The notes under the pieces are model-generated. The model was given only the letters and a program-made list of their open reading frames with translations. It was not told where the DNA came from and ran no database searches. A stretch of DNA of 64,000 nucleotides from Anabaena sp. 4-3 (lineage in GTDB: Bacteria > Cyanobacteriota > Cyanobacteriia > Cyanobacteriales > Nostocaceae), in assembly GCF_001597745.1 (NCBI RefSeq), contig NZ_LUHJ01000047.1, positions 109,428-173,427 on the forward strand, in the 5' to 3' direction. Both the position numbers and the translations under genes were made by a program. This document shows positions 45,985 through 55,064 of this stretch, piece after piece (within the stretch, counting starts at the first letter, position 1; each line of letters opens with the position of its first letter).

Positions 45985-46992
45985 TTATTGGCTCGCTGCA
46001 TCTGCTAAAGCCTGTCTGAGTTTGCTCCGAATCTGATTTTCCTCTCCCATCCTGGCTGGAGCAGACAAATTAGACACTGGATTACCAACTTTCAGGATAG
46101 AGCAACCTATTTGTTGTAATTTTTGGGCAAAATTATCAATAATTGCTTCTGGTGCTTGTACTAACTCTTTATAGGTAATTACCATTTTCCTTTCCTGAGC
46201 AACTTGCCCTAAATCTCTATCAATCGCATGACGAATTCCTAGCAACTGTCGGGCTATTTGCTCTTCAGGAGGTAGGTTTTTCAGACTTGCGTAGTTTCTC
46301 GTTCTCAAAGACCACCATTTATCAACAGAACCCAGCCTTTCTTGACGCACCCGCCACACTGATTCTGCTACATCAATTAAATTTCTCTGTAAATCTATAA
46401 AAAAGACGTTAGGAATTTGCTTTAAAACCGGAATAAAAAAGTCACATAATAAGCACTTAAATAATACTGGTTTTTCAAATACATTCAAAATTGCATTTAA
46501 TTCTGCACTTAATTGAGCGATATTGACTTTTTGTAAATCCCTTGTATCTGGTTCATGGACATCTTCACAAATTCCCAAATGGCGCGACCAAAAATAACCA
46601 AATTCATGGGGTTCTTCAATCCGTTTTGTCACGCCGTGCTGACTTTTGTATTGTCGGCATTCATGAAAGCGATCGCCAATCAGAATTTTTTGCATCACAG
46701 CACCCACAGCAGGAGTTTCATAAAATCTAGCCATCAAATTTGATGGATAGCCAATATCTAATCTAGATGCTAATATCTGACTTAATAAAGTAGAACCTGA
46801 CCTTTGAGTTCCCAAAATTAATATAATCGGATAATTTAATCCCAACACTGCTTGTTTTTCGACCATATTTTGCAGTGGTATGAGCATTTGATTTAAATTT
46901 TCAAAAAAGTCTTCTTCAAATTGATTTTTTTGAAAATTAGGTAATCTTTCTTGTGTGTCAAAGGAAGAAACTTCTTTATAATTCTTATTCAT
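45985..46992 (-). CDS. PAPS-dependent sulfotransferase family protein
   Basis: 335 residues from the ATG at 46992; a longer start at 47040 would overlap the FemAB-like gene. The 5'-phosphosulfate loop is ILGTQRSGSTLLSQIL (residues about 60-74). The 3'-phosphate site is FIDLQRNLIDVAESVWRVRQ. These mark the Stf0/Sulfotransfer_3 type that moves sulfate from PAPS to a sugar. It lies beside a broken cysC, so PAPS would have to come from another kinase. The gene itself looks intact. Confidence 0.87.
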   Translation of the reverse strand: MNKNYKEVSSFDTQERLPNFQKNQFEEDFFENLNQMLIPLQNMVEKQAVLGLNYPIILILGTQRSGSTLLSQILASRLDIGYPSNLMARFYETPAVGAVMQKILIGDRFHECRQYKSQHGVTKRIEEPHEFGYFWSRHLGICEDVHEPDTRDLQKVNIAQLSAELNAILNVFEKPVLFKCLLCDFFIPVLKQIPNVFFIDLQRNLIDVAESVWRVRQERLGSVDKWWSLRTRNYASLKNLPPEEQIARQLLGIRHAIDRDLGQVAQERKMVITYKELVQAPEAIIDNFAQKLQQIGCSILKVGNPVSNLSAPARMGEENQIRSKLRQALADAASQ

Positions 46993-47008
46993 GATGTAAA
47001 TATTATTC

Positions 47009-48088
47009 TTATTTTTGTAAAACGTGAAAAGGCAAAACATAAAAATATGGGTATTCAGCCAATATTTGTTTACTTGTCAATTGACGTAATGAGGAGGAAT
47101 TGTCATATTCCTTGATATAATAAAAGTAGGGTTTATCTTTTGTCCCCCAACGAGATTTAAAATTATAAACTCCAGTTTGCGTCAACCATGTCCCCCCCCA
47201 ATTCCAGTAAAGACAACCCCGTTTTATCGCTTCTAACATAGCTTCATAGATAATCAGACTCATAGGTTGATAAATCCGATAGCTTGCCAGTGTAGCTGGT
47301 GTATAATACTCAGCAGTGCAATTGTAGAAAAAAACTAATAATCCAGCAATAATTTGCTCATCTTTTTCCGCTAAATATATGCGATAATCGCGGTCATAAG
47401 TAAATGTTTCTCGAATAGCAGAGAACACTGACCAAGGTTTCGGGATTCCCCCAATGGCTAAAATATTCTCATGATGTAAATCTGCCAAAGCTTGTAGTGA
47501 TGCCAAAGAATCGGAATGATAGATATAAATCTCACTTTTCTGTGCTTTTCTCACACAGTTACGGGTTTTTTGGTGGAATAATCCCATAAGCATTTCGGAA
47601 ATGCTGTCATCGTTGCTAGTATTGGTAGGTAAATCAACTAATTGTCCAATGCGTTTATCTCGGAATGTATAGGAACAGTGAGATTCATAGAAATTGACAT
47701 CAGAATCTAAAGGATTAGATATTAATGTAGAAACTACTACAGATTCTTGACTAGCTAAACAGTCAAAAGCATCCAACAATTCTTGTTGAACTTTTTCTGG
47801 GTGGGATGCTTGGGGTGAAATAATTATTCCGCCATTACTACCATAAAAAGGTAGAGAGTTGAGTACATTTCCATAGATAGGGTGACGCTTAACGAATGAT
47901 GGTAATGCACCAACTAAACGTCCAGAATCGTAAGCTAATAGATAATAATCTTGACTGTTAACTAAAATTTTTTGCAAGAAATTCCGATACTTTAATGAGC
48001 TATAGAGAAGAGATTCTTGACAATAATGCAAAAAACTTTCATAATCATCCTCTCTATCTTTTGTTAAAATATCTAATTGAATGCTCAC
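47009..48088 (-). CDS. FemAB/GNAT-like acyltransferase
   Basis: The 359-residue protein starts at GTG. It resembles the FemAB-type double-GNAT proteins common in exopolysaccharide loci: YYLLAYDSGRLVGALPSFVK early, GLFHQKTRNCVRKAQKS in the middle, and IYLAEKDEQIIAGLLVFFYN, YRIYQPMSLIIYEAMLEAIK and YNFKSRWGTK at the end. It probably transfers an acyl or aminoacyl group to a sugar. It shares a GTGA overlap with the upstream aminotransferase fragment and has a 16-bp gap to the sulfotransferase. Confidence 0.8.
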   Translation of the reverse strand: MSIQLDILTKDREDDYESFLHYCQESLLYSSLKYRNFLQKILVNSQDYYLLAYDSGRLVGALPSFVKRHPIYGNVLNSLPFYGSNGGIIISPQASHPEKVQQELLDAFDCLASQESVVVSTLISNPLDSDVNFYESHCSYTFRDKRIGQLVDLPTNTSNDDSISEMLMGLFHQKTRNCVRKAQKSEIYIYHSDSLASLQALADLHHENILAIGGIPKPWSVFSAIRETFTYDRDYRIYLAEKDEQIIAGLLVFFYNCTAEYYTPATLASYRIYQPMSLIIYEAMLEAIKRGCLYWNWGGTWLTQTGVYNFKSRWGTKDKPYFYYIKEYDNSSSLRQLTSKQILAEYPYFYVLPFHVLQK

Positions 48089-48318
48089 GTTTTTTTTACC
48101 AGATTGTTTGACAAGCTAAGACGACTTTTTTGATTAGCCAATACCAAAGCAGTAGAACCGCTAGCAACCGCCACCCCACCAGCTAAACCTAAGTAATGTG
48201 CTACTTCTATTTCAAACTGATGTACTAACTGTCCTTGAGCAATCATCCCACTTCCTAGTACGACTGTAACAGCTTGTTTGTCAGCATCAGTAATCCAAGG
48301 TTGAGAGTGGGTAATCAT
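48085..48318 (-). pseudogene. Truncated DegT/StrS-type aminotransferase (N-terminal fragment)
   Basis: The 77-codon frame starts MITHSQPWITDADKQAVTVV and runs to GGVAVASGSTALVLA, the first sixth of a DegT-family sugar aminotransferase, including the Gly-rich cofactor loop. It then switches to an unrelated 16-residue tail (NQKSRLSLSNNLVKKT) and stops. The active-site lysine is absent, so it cannot be a working enzyme. It is coupled to the FemAB-like gene by a 4-bp overlap, suggesting a deletion fused the two regions. Confidence 0.82.
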
Positions 48319-48332
48319 AAATCAACAATAAT

Positions 48333-49973
48333 TCAATTACTATTTGATTGTTTGCAAGCAGCGTGATAGATTTCCTCTTCAGCATTGATATCATCCCATA
48401 ATGGGTTAATCAAATCCTTGGGTAGTGGAACTTGATCTGCTGTTAACCGCAACAAAGCAATCATTAACGGTACTGTTTTCTCTTCACCGTGATGCCGCAC
48501 TAACCATTTTCGCAACTCCAAACCTTTGTTTTGGCGAAATTCTGGATTATCTACCAAAAACAGCAATGCTTGAGCAATATCACCGGGTGTACTAGCATTA
48601 ACCATAGGTGCAACATCACCCGAATACAAAGGTTTATATTGCTCTGTTCGCAGTTTCATAATCACTGGTTTACCAATTGCTGCTGCTTCCAAAGCAGTTG
48701 CACCATAATAACCATAGACGAACTGATCTAATAAAATGTCACAGGAACGATAGTAATCAATTAACCGTTTTTTGCCTACGGGATTGAGAATTATAAATTG
48801 ATTTTGCATTCCCGATAATTGTAATTTTTGCCTAAATTCACTAGCGTCATTACCCCAGGCGAGAAATATAAACCGAATTTCAGGTTTTTGTTTAGCTACA
48901 TTAATTAGTGTTTCAAAATATGTTTCGTTCTGCCCTTTAACTTTTTTATCTAATCTAGATGTAGTTAGTACATATACCCCTTTACCATATTTTGCTTCCC
49001 ACTCTTTTCGTGCTTTCCCTTCCCCTGGAAAATAACGTTGATCATCCATTGGATAAGGTAGATATACACCATTAGTTAAACCCAGCCGCCTACAATGTCC
49101 TAAAGTATGAGGATTAGAAATCATCAAAAACCTAGCAGCATTAAAAGATAAATTCATGATTTGCCCAAAATCATGACTCATACCTGCGGAAAACTGCAAA
49201 TCTCCGCCAGTAGAAGCAACGCAGTAAGGTTTACCACTGAGATAAGCGGCTATGGGAATATTTGTACCGTATATCACATCAAATTGTGACAGGGCTGTTG
49301 CTAACTGGTAATATGGATATACGCCTTGATAAGTAATCAAAGGCTCATGACGCAAAGAAAGAGATGCTTTCAATAAATGCAGTAAAGGTGAGCGATCGCC
49401 TTCACAAAACTTGAGATATGCTGCATAAAAATCTGACCCTTCTAATGGTATGCGATAACAGGGTATTTCTAAACCAATATTCGGATGAGCATTTAAAAAA
49501 TTTGCACCATCTAATAAATCTAAATGTTCACCATCAAAATTTTCCCATTCCGGTGCGCTAATAGCACTAACATCTGCAACATTTGGAAATAGAGCCACTT
49601 CCTGATCATATTTCTGCACTAACATAGCCCATTTGTGCATATTTTGAGCCATATTATCCAAGAAAGCACATTTCAATGGTTCTTGATGTTGATTAACATA
49701 ACTTAAGGCAAATTCCCATACAGATTCAGAGTATTTTTGAAATCTACTAATATTGTTTGCTGTCAAATAGGGATGATTCCAAGGAGTGTAATCAATATTG
49801 TTATATCTTGTTTCTTCAACATTGTCATTGAGTGCAGTAACCTGATTGTCAACAGGTTCTATTGCGTTTTGTCTAACCTCCAATCTTCTTAACCAACTTG
49901 TTAATAATGGCTGGCTCTTTTTAATCTGAGATATTACAGGCAAATTAAATAATATATTTGTTATTTTCTTCAT
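48333..49973 (-). CDS. Glycosyltransferase with DQ motif
   Basis: The 546-residue GT-B protein has an N-terminal segment of about 140 residues of unknown role. A later part has YVLTTSRLDKKVKGQNETYF (donor site) and the DQ motif ILLDQFVYGYYGATALEAAA with GKPV. It lacks the Cys cluster of the paralogues at 38427 and 40406. The donor is unknown. It lies 14 bp upstream of the aminotransferase fragment. Confidence 0.78.
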   Translation of the reverse strand: MKKITNILFNLPVISQIKKSQPLLTSWLRRLEVRQNAIEPVDNQVTALNDNVEETRYNNIDYTPWNHPYLTANNISRFQKYSESVWEFALSYVNQHQEPLKCAFLDNMAQNMHKWAMLVQKYDQEVALFPNVADVSAISAPEWENFDGEHLDLLDGANFLNAHPNIGLEIPCYRIPLEGSDFYAAYLKFCEGDRSPLLHLLKASLSLRHEPLITYQGVYPYYQLATALSQFDVIYGTNIPIAAYLSGKPYCVASTGGDLQFSAGMSHDFGQIMNLSFNAARFLMISNPHTLGHCRRLGLTNGVYLPYPMDDQRYFPGEGKARKEWEAKYGKGVYVLTTSRLDKKVKGQNETYFETLINVAKQKPEIRFIFLAWGNDASEFRQKLQLSGMQNQFIILNPVGKKRLIDYYRSCDILLDQFVYGYYGATALEAAAIGKPVIMKLRTEQYKPLYSGDVAPMVNASTPGDIAQALLFLVDNPEFRQNKGLELRKWLVRHHGEEKTVPLMIALLRLTADQVPLPKDLINPLWDDINAEEEIYHAACKQSNSN

Positions 49974-50002
49974 TAAGAGGCTATTTATAAATTAAATATT
50001 AA

Positions 50003-50069
50003 GTAGGGTGTGTTACGGCTATGCAAGGATTTCGGAACATAAGAGAGTCAAAATTAGCCGTAACGCACC
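50003..50069. repeat. Inverted-repeat element, GTAGGGTG family
   Basis: GTAGGGTGTGTTACGGCTA (50003-50021) faces TAGCCGTAACGCACC (50055-50069), one mismatch in 15. It lies in the 303-bp gap between the deacetylase-fold gene and the 48333 glycosyltransferase. Confidence 0.75.
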
Positions 50070-50179
50070 ATCTTTCTGGGTGGGTTAAGTGTTGCTATAA
50101 AGTACCAGGCAATTTAAGGCTTATACCGTTTCTTGATGTAGCTTGCTTGGCGTAGCCATAGATGCACTTTATTCTGCGC

Positions 50180-50209
50180 TGTAGAGACGTTGCATGCAAC
50201 GTCTCTACA
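50180..50209. repeat. 30-bp perfect palindrome, copy 2
   Basis: Identical to the palindrome at 12175-12204 (half-site TGTAGAGACGTTGCA). The remaining part of the gap (50070-50276) shows nothing else beyond AT-rich unique sequence. Confidence 0.9.
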
Positions 50210-50276
50210 TTGTTTTTCTGTGTAACTTCATAGAGAATTGGTATTACTTGATAACTCATCTCTAATACCTATAAAA

Positions 50277-51689
50277 TTATTTAAATATATTTATATCAAG
50301 TTTTAGCTCACCAGACCAAGCATTAATAAATTTCCTCCGCCATTTCTTACCAACTGGGTAACGTAAAACAACATCTTTTACATCCTGTGGTGAAGTTAGT
50401 ATCAATTGATTATCAACTTTTTTCATCTTGATACTTGCCAGCATTTCTAGCCAGTTAAGGTAGGTTTCCAAACCTAATGCTATCCAACCAGAACGCCGAG
50501 ACAATGCTATCACCTCCTCATGCAATTTGCGGGTATCCTGAATATTTTGAGGATGAAAGTTAAATACCAGCACCCCAGGATAATTTACTTCTATCTGGTT
50601 AGCTAATTTTCGTATACGTTGCGCTGCTTGTTTTTCACTTAATTTCAAAGCATAAATTATCCCATCTCCAAACGCCGTTAATAAACTATAATGATCAGAC
50701 CAAGTACCATCTAAGCGACGTACTCGCATAGGCAAAAAAGAACCGTTTAAAGCCGTACCATCTGTATTAGTATAATTTACATCTAAAGCAATATTATTTT
50801 CTTCCCAAGCTTTTAAATGACCAAGATAACCTTTGCTTAGATAGCCATGATTGCGTAAAGTACGAATTGGTTTTTTACTAAGTTGGCGAATTTCCGCCGC
50901 TTGTTCTGCACACAATCTATCATATTCCTCTGGTTTAGCTAAAGCATCTGGATGCAAGCCAATTTCCACATTAGATGGTAATTGAGCTAAAGTCTCTGGA
51001 GTGTGACGAGTTTGAGTCACTAAAAAATAAGTAATCGGTATATTATTAATGCAGCGCAATTGTTCAGCATATTTTTCTAAATAAGCCCAATCATCATCCC
51101 CGGTTAGAATCACAGCACCTTTAGCACCTTTTGGGAATGGTTCAATGAGTGGATAACCACTCAGAATAGATAAATTTTCCGCCAATAAAAAACCGAGATA
51201 GTCAGCCCAAGGTTGTGTAGAATATTCTGGCAAAATTTGTTCTTCAAACAAGTAATTAGCACGCTCATTATTAAAGCCAAATCCCCCCTTATATTCAGCT
51301 TCCTCAACTTTTTTAGCATCTCCTTGTCGATGTCGTATAATTTCTTCAGTAACATTAATACCTATCAATAAAATCCGTTGATTATCACCTTTATACCAAG
51401 CAACAACACAGCGTCCTTTATCATTAGTCCATACAGGTTCTAAATTATCTCCAGTAAAAGAAATATGTGGTAGTAAAGCATAATATTTAGGTTGACGACT
51501 ATCAAACCATCTGAGTTTATTTTTATGTGCATAGTAAAACTGTTTACCTAATTCTTGATGACACTTAACAGGAATAGATAAAAACTCGCTAGCATCTGCC
51601 GAAATTATCACCTTTGGGGTAACACTATTGAGTTCTCCCACAAAGCCATAAGTGAATAAAATATTTGATATATCCAATAATTTATTCAT
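50277..51689 (-). CDS. Polysaccharide-deacetylase-fold protein
   Basis: The 470-residue protein has a CE4-like core from about residue 190: AVILTGDDDWAYLEKYAEQL with the catalytic Asp pair, EIGLHPDA, and LVFNFHPQNIQDTRKLHEEV. Metal-binding His in GLHPD and NFHPQ fit the NodB/CE4 fold. The N-terminal 190 residues are a separate beta-rich domain. It may deacetylate an amino sugar. The methyltransferase gene ends 15 bp upstream. Confidence 0.77.
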   Translation of the reverse strand: MNKLLDISNILFTYGFVGELNSVTPKVIISADASEFLSIPVKCHQELGKQFYYAHKNKLRWFDSRQPKYYALLPHISFTGDNLEPVWTNDKGRCVVAWYKGDNQRILLIGINVTEEIIRHRQGDAKKVEEAEYKGGFGFNNERANYLFEEQILPEYSTQPWADYLGFLLAENLSILSGYPLIEPFPKGAKGAVILTGDDDWAYLEKYAEQLRCINNIPITYFLVTQTRHTPETLAQLPSNVEIGLHPDALAKPEEYDRLCAEQAAEIRQLSKKPIRTLRNHGYLSKGYLGHLKAWEENNIALDVNYTNTDGTALNGSFLPMRVRRLDGTWSDHYSLLTAFGDGIIYALKLSEKQAAQRIRKLANQIEVNYPGVLVFNFHPQNIQDTRKLHEEVIALSRRSGWIALGLETYLNWLEMLASIKMKKVDNQLILTSPQDVKDVVLRYPVGKKWRRKFINAWSGELKLDINIFK

Positions 51690-51704
51690 AAAACATACGT
51701 GTTT

Positions 51705-52433
51705 TTAATCAAAAGGTACTGTGGCAAATAGAATATTATTGATGCGATTTTCTGGCTTCAGAAGGTTAGATAACTGAACTTGCAACGATGGAGAAATATA
51801 TACAGACAACAAATACCACCACAAATCTGTTAACAAAGGCGGCCAAAAACCAAAAGAGAAATTTTTTTCGACAATCATCCCACTATTTTCAATTAGCTGA
51901 ATTAAGTCAGGCATTGAGTATAAGTTTTTAGAAGCAGGATCTAATTTCTTGCCAGTATTAAGAGTATACAGATTATTTTTATTAACTGTTCTAATGATAA
52001 TTTTGCCTCCTGGCTTGACTACACGCTTGAGTTCTGATAGAGCCTTTTCAGGACTTTCAAAATATAACAATGCACCTAAACAAACAGCATGATCAAAGTA
52101 TTCAGAACTAAAAGGTAAATTTTCTGCATAAACACTATCTAATAAAGTAGCTGAAGTATTTTCTCTAATCATTTCCCAACTAGGAAAAACTAGAGGATCA
52201 ACCCCTACAACATTAAATCCCAGTGTACTGAGCAAGGCTACATACTTACCAGGCCCACATCCTAATTCTAAAACTTGATTGCTTTGTCCTAACTCTATCC
52301 AATCTCCAATACAAGCGTGTAATGGATGAACAGCCATGTTTTTTGCATAATCTTGCTCAAATAAAAAACGTTTAATCAATCTGTCTTGACTTTCTTGCAG
52401 TTGACGAATTCTGGTTTTTTCAAAAATATTCAT
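51705..52433 (-). CDS. Class I SAM methyltransferase
   Basis: The 242-residue protein has the SAM-binding motif VLELGCGPGKYVALLSTLG (residues about 54-72), a VVGVDPL acidic loop, and CLGALLYFESPEKALSEL for motifs IV-V. It should modify a sugar or lipid carrier of the polymer. Its start overlaps the end of the Wzt-like gene by 4 bp, so it is coupled to the exporter genes. Confidence 0.86.
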   Translation of the reverse strand: MNIFEKTRIRQLQESQDRLIKRFLFEQDYAKNMAVHPLHACIGDWIELGQSNQVLELGCGPGKYVALLSTLGFNVVGVDPLVFPSWEMIRENTSATLLDSVYAENLPFSSEYFDHAVCLGALLYFESPEKALSELKRVVKPGGKIIIRTVNKNNLYTLNTGKKLDPASKNLYSMPDLIQLIENSGMIVEKNFSFGFWPPLLTDLWWYLLSVYISPSLQVQLSNLLKPENRINNILFATVPFD

Positions 52434-54217
52434 TGCTTGTTGATATCCTCTTTTATATACTCCACAGGAACACGTTGGTTAAGTAATCCAAAATCCAAAG
52501 CAGGAAATTCATTATTGACTTTAAACTTCAAATCAGAAACTTTCCGCGCAAATACTTCACTGTAAGGATAATTGTTTTTTATATCCCAACCATTAGCACA
52601 GTAAGCAGAAACATGATATTCACCTGCTGATAAGTAGTTTTGATGAAATTTAAAATAAATCGTGACTCTCCCCTCTATATCATGTAAATTTTGATAATCA
52701 CATCCACTAGATTGCCAAAAAACGTAGACTCCATCTGCACGCATGATTTTTATACCAACATCGACAATAGGGACTAGCCGATTCGCAATTATTGTCACTG
52801 CAATTTCAAAAGGTTGTTGTTCATTGATGGCAAATTTTTCTAACCCATCAGCAATCAGGTAAATTTTTTCAATTTCAATATCAGGCTTATTTTCTTCTTG
52901 CAGTTTTGTCAGCATTACCTGATATTGCTGATGATCAACATAGGGAATTTGTAGATTTGCAATCCTCGCTTCCCATCCATCTTTTAAAATTTGAGATTCA
53001 ATAATATCAGCTTTTTCCCAAGTACCTGTCTGATAATTAATAAATTCAATATCTAACTTTTCTTTGTTTAAAATTGATTGACTTTCTAAATAAAGTTTGA
53101 GTTTATATTTATTGTCTTCTAAAGGTAAATTTGTAGCTTTAATTACTATATGCCCACCTGTTTTTTTACCTGATTTAGCACTAAGAATCCTACATTCATA
53201 TTGCTCCTTAGAATATAGCCTACCCCATTCAGAAGTTAGGACATCAAGGTAAACGTCAATCTCTGGATTTTCAAAATCTTGGAGTGTTAACGGAACAGTT
53301 TTATTCCCTATTGTTTCACCAGACAGATTGATATTACGAATATAATGTGTATCTGCTAAAATGCCATTTTTTTGATTAGATACGATTCTCAGCAGCAAAA
53401 CATTAGCATCAGCCACATCTAAAAGATTCAATTTATAACTATTTTGCTGTTTTTTAGCTATATTTCCCGTTCTTGTAGCTTCATCTTCTCTTTTTCTATA
53501 ATCTTCCTCATAATGATTTAATACATATTGTGCTTCTCCTATTTCTCTAATTGAACCATTATCTAACCAGATAGCTGTATCGCATAACATTTGGATCGCA
53601 CTGGTAGAGTGACTAACAAATATTAATCCTTTTCCTTGCTCACAAAGTTCTATCATTCTTTTAGTGGCTTTACCCATAAAATAAGCATCGCCAACACTCA
53701 AGATTTCATCAACTACTAATATTTCTGGTTTAATTGCAGTTGTAATCGCAAATGCTAGTTTAGCATTCATCCCTGAACTATAGGTTTTCACGGGACTATA
53801 TATAAAGTGTCCTAGTTCTGTAAACTCAATAATTTCTTCTGTTAAAACTTCAGTATCCGCTTTTTTACAGCCATTCATAATTAAGTTAAAGCGAATATTC
53901 TCTAATCCAGTTTCTTCAGGGTTTAAAAATGAAGTTAAACTTAACATGGCAGAAATGTTACCATTAACTTCTATTTTTCCAGAAGTTGGTTTTAAATTAC
54001 CTGTAATGATTTTTAATAAAGTGCTTTTTCCCGAACCATTCGGCCCTATTATACCTACTCTTTGTTTAGCTTTTATAGAAAAAGTAATATCTTTCAATGC
54101 CCAAAATGAATCATGACGTAAATCTCCAGTTAACATTTCCAAAAACATATCTTTCGGACTTTTATAAACAGGATATGCCATTGATAAATTTTTAACTGAA
54201 ATGATGTCATCATTCAT
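52430..54217 (-). CDS. wzt: Polysaccharide ABC exporter ATPase (Wzt type)
   Basis: The 595-residue protein has Walker A GPNGSGKST (58-66), the signature YSSGMNAKL (near 146), Walker B LVVDE (167-171) and the switch His in FVSHS. This order and the position match Wzt/TagH exporters. A long C-terminal region (from about residue 250) carries beta-rich domains, as in Wzt proteins that bind the glycan end. With the Wzm-like permease (4-bp overlap) it forms an ATP-driven exporter of O-antigen-like glycan. Confidence 0.93.
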   Translation of the reverse strand: MNDDIISVKNLSMAYPVYKSPKDMFLEMLTGDLRHDSFWALKDITFSIKAKQRVGIIGPNGSGKSTLLKIITGNLKPTSGKIEVNGNISAMLSLTSFLNPEETGLENIRFNLIMNGCKKADTEVLTEEIIEFTELGHFIYSPVKTYSSGMNAKLAFAITTAIKPEILVVDEILSVGDAYFMGKATKRMIELCEQGKGLIFVSHSTSAIQMLCDTAIWLDNGSIREIGEAQYVLNHYEEDYRKREDEATRTGNIAKKQQNSYKLNLLDVADANVLLLRIVSNQKNGILADTHYIRNINLSGETIGNKTVPLTLQDFENPEIDVYLDVLTSEWGRLYSKEQYECRILSAKSGKKTGGHIVIKATNLPLEDNKYKLKLYLESQSILNKEKLDIEFINYQTGTWEKADIIESQILKDGWEARIANLQIPYVDHQQYQVMLTKLQEENKPDIEIEKIYLIADGLEKFAINEQQPFEIAVTIIANRLVPIVDVGIKIMRADGVYVFWQSSGCDYQNLHDIEGRVTIYFKFHQNYLSAGEYHVSAYCANGWDIKNNYPYSEVFARKVSDLKFKVNNEFPALDFGLLNQRVPVEYIKEDINKQ

Positions 54218-55041
54218 AGCAAATTACCAAACATTACTTTTAATTTATCAAATATTTTGTAACCCATTGAGAAAACAATATGACCTAAAATAATTGAGAT
54301 AATCCATGAGCTAGGGTGTTCAAATCTACCATAGTAAAGTGTATCTTGATAACACCAAGTGATGTAACTAAAAGGGTTTAGGTATAGTAGAGGACGAAAT
54401 AGCTGGGGAACTTGTTCTGGTAAATAAAAAATTGGCAGTAAATAAACTCCAACAACAGTAAAAATTTGGACAAAATCTTTAATATCTTTAAAGTATACTC
54501 CTATTGCAGAAAGTATGTAAGCAATGCCTATCATCATCAAGGTTTGAATAAATATTAATAGAGGTAGAATAATAAAAGTAAGATGTATAGTCTTGAGATA
54601 GAAAATTATATATACAAGCAGAATGAGTAAAAAGATAATCTGGTTAATCAGTGAGGCAATAACACTTTTAATAGGTAATATTTCAATAGGAAATACTAGC
54701 TGTTTGACTAAAATTGCATGACTAACTATGACTGTAGTAGACTTTGATAGGATTTCTTGTAAAGTTAACCAAGGAATTAATCCTGATAATAAATAGGTGG
54801 TATAGTCGAGGGGCATATTTTTATTTTCCCCAATTTTGACTTTAAATACAAAGACAAATATAAATATATATACGCCTATCAAAGTTAAAGGGTGAATAAT
54901 TGTCCAAATATTTCCTAAAACTTGCCCCTGATATTTATCTGTAATCTCTCGTTTCGCCATTTCAAAAATTAGTTGTCTATGTTTTTGAAATAAAGAGAAA
55001 ACCTCCCGAAATTCCCACATAGATTTTTTTAAAATTGACAT
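54214..55041 (-). CDS. wzm: Polysaccharide ABC exporter permease (Wzm type)
   Basis: The 275-residue protein has six hydrophobic segments in the ABC-2 permease layout. The cytosolic start has MAKREITDKYQGQVLGNIWT, followed by LIGVYIFIFVFVFKVK and, near the end, FSYITWCYQDTLYYG. Wzm and Wzt export a lipid-linked glycan across the inner membrane. The partner gene overlaps by 4 bp. The AsnB-like gene ends 23 bp upstream. Confidence 0.93.
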   Translation of the reverse strand: MSILKKSMWEFREVFSLFQKHRQLIFEMAKREITDKYQGQVLGNIWTIIHPLTLIGVYIFIFVFVFKVKIGENKNMPLDYTTYLLSGLIPWLTLQEILSKSTTVIVSHAILVKQLVFPIEILPIKSVIASLINQIIFLLILLVYIIFYLKTIHLTFIILPLLIFIQTLMMIGIAYILSAIGVYFKDIKDFVQIFTVVGVYLLPIFYLPEQVPQLFRPLLYLNPFSYITWCYQDTLYYGRFEHPSSWIISIILGHIVFSMGYKIFDKLKVMFGNLL

Positions 55042-55064
55042 ATTTTATATTGGCTCAATATCAG

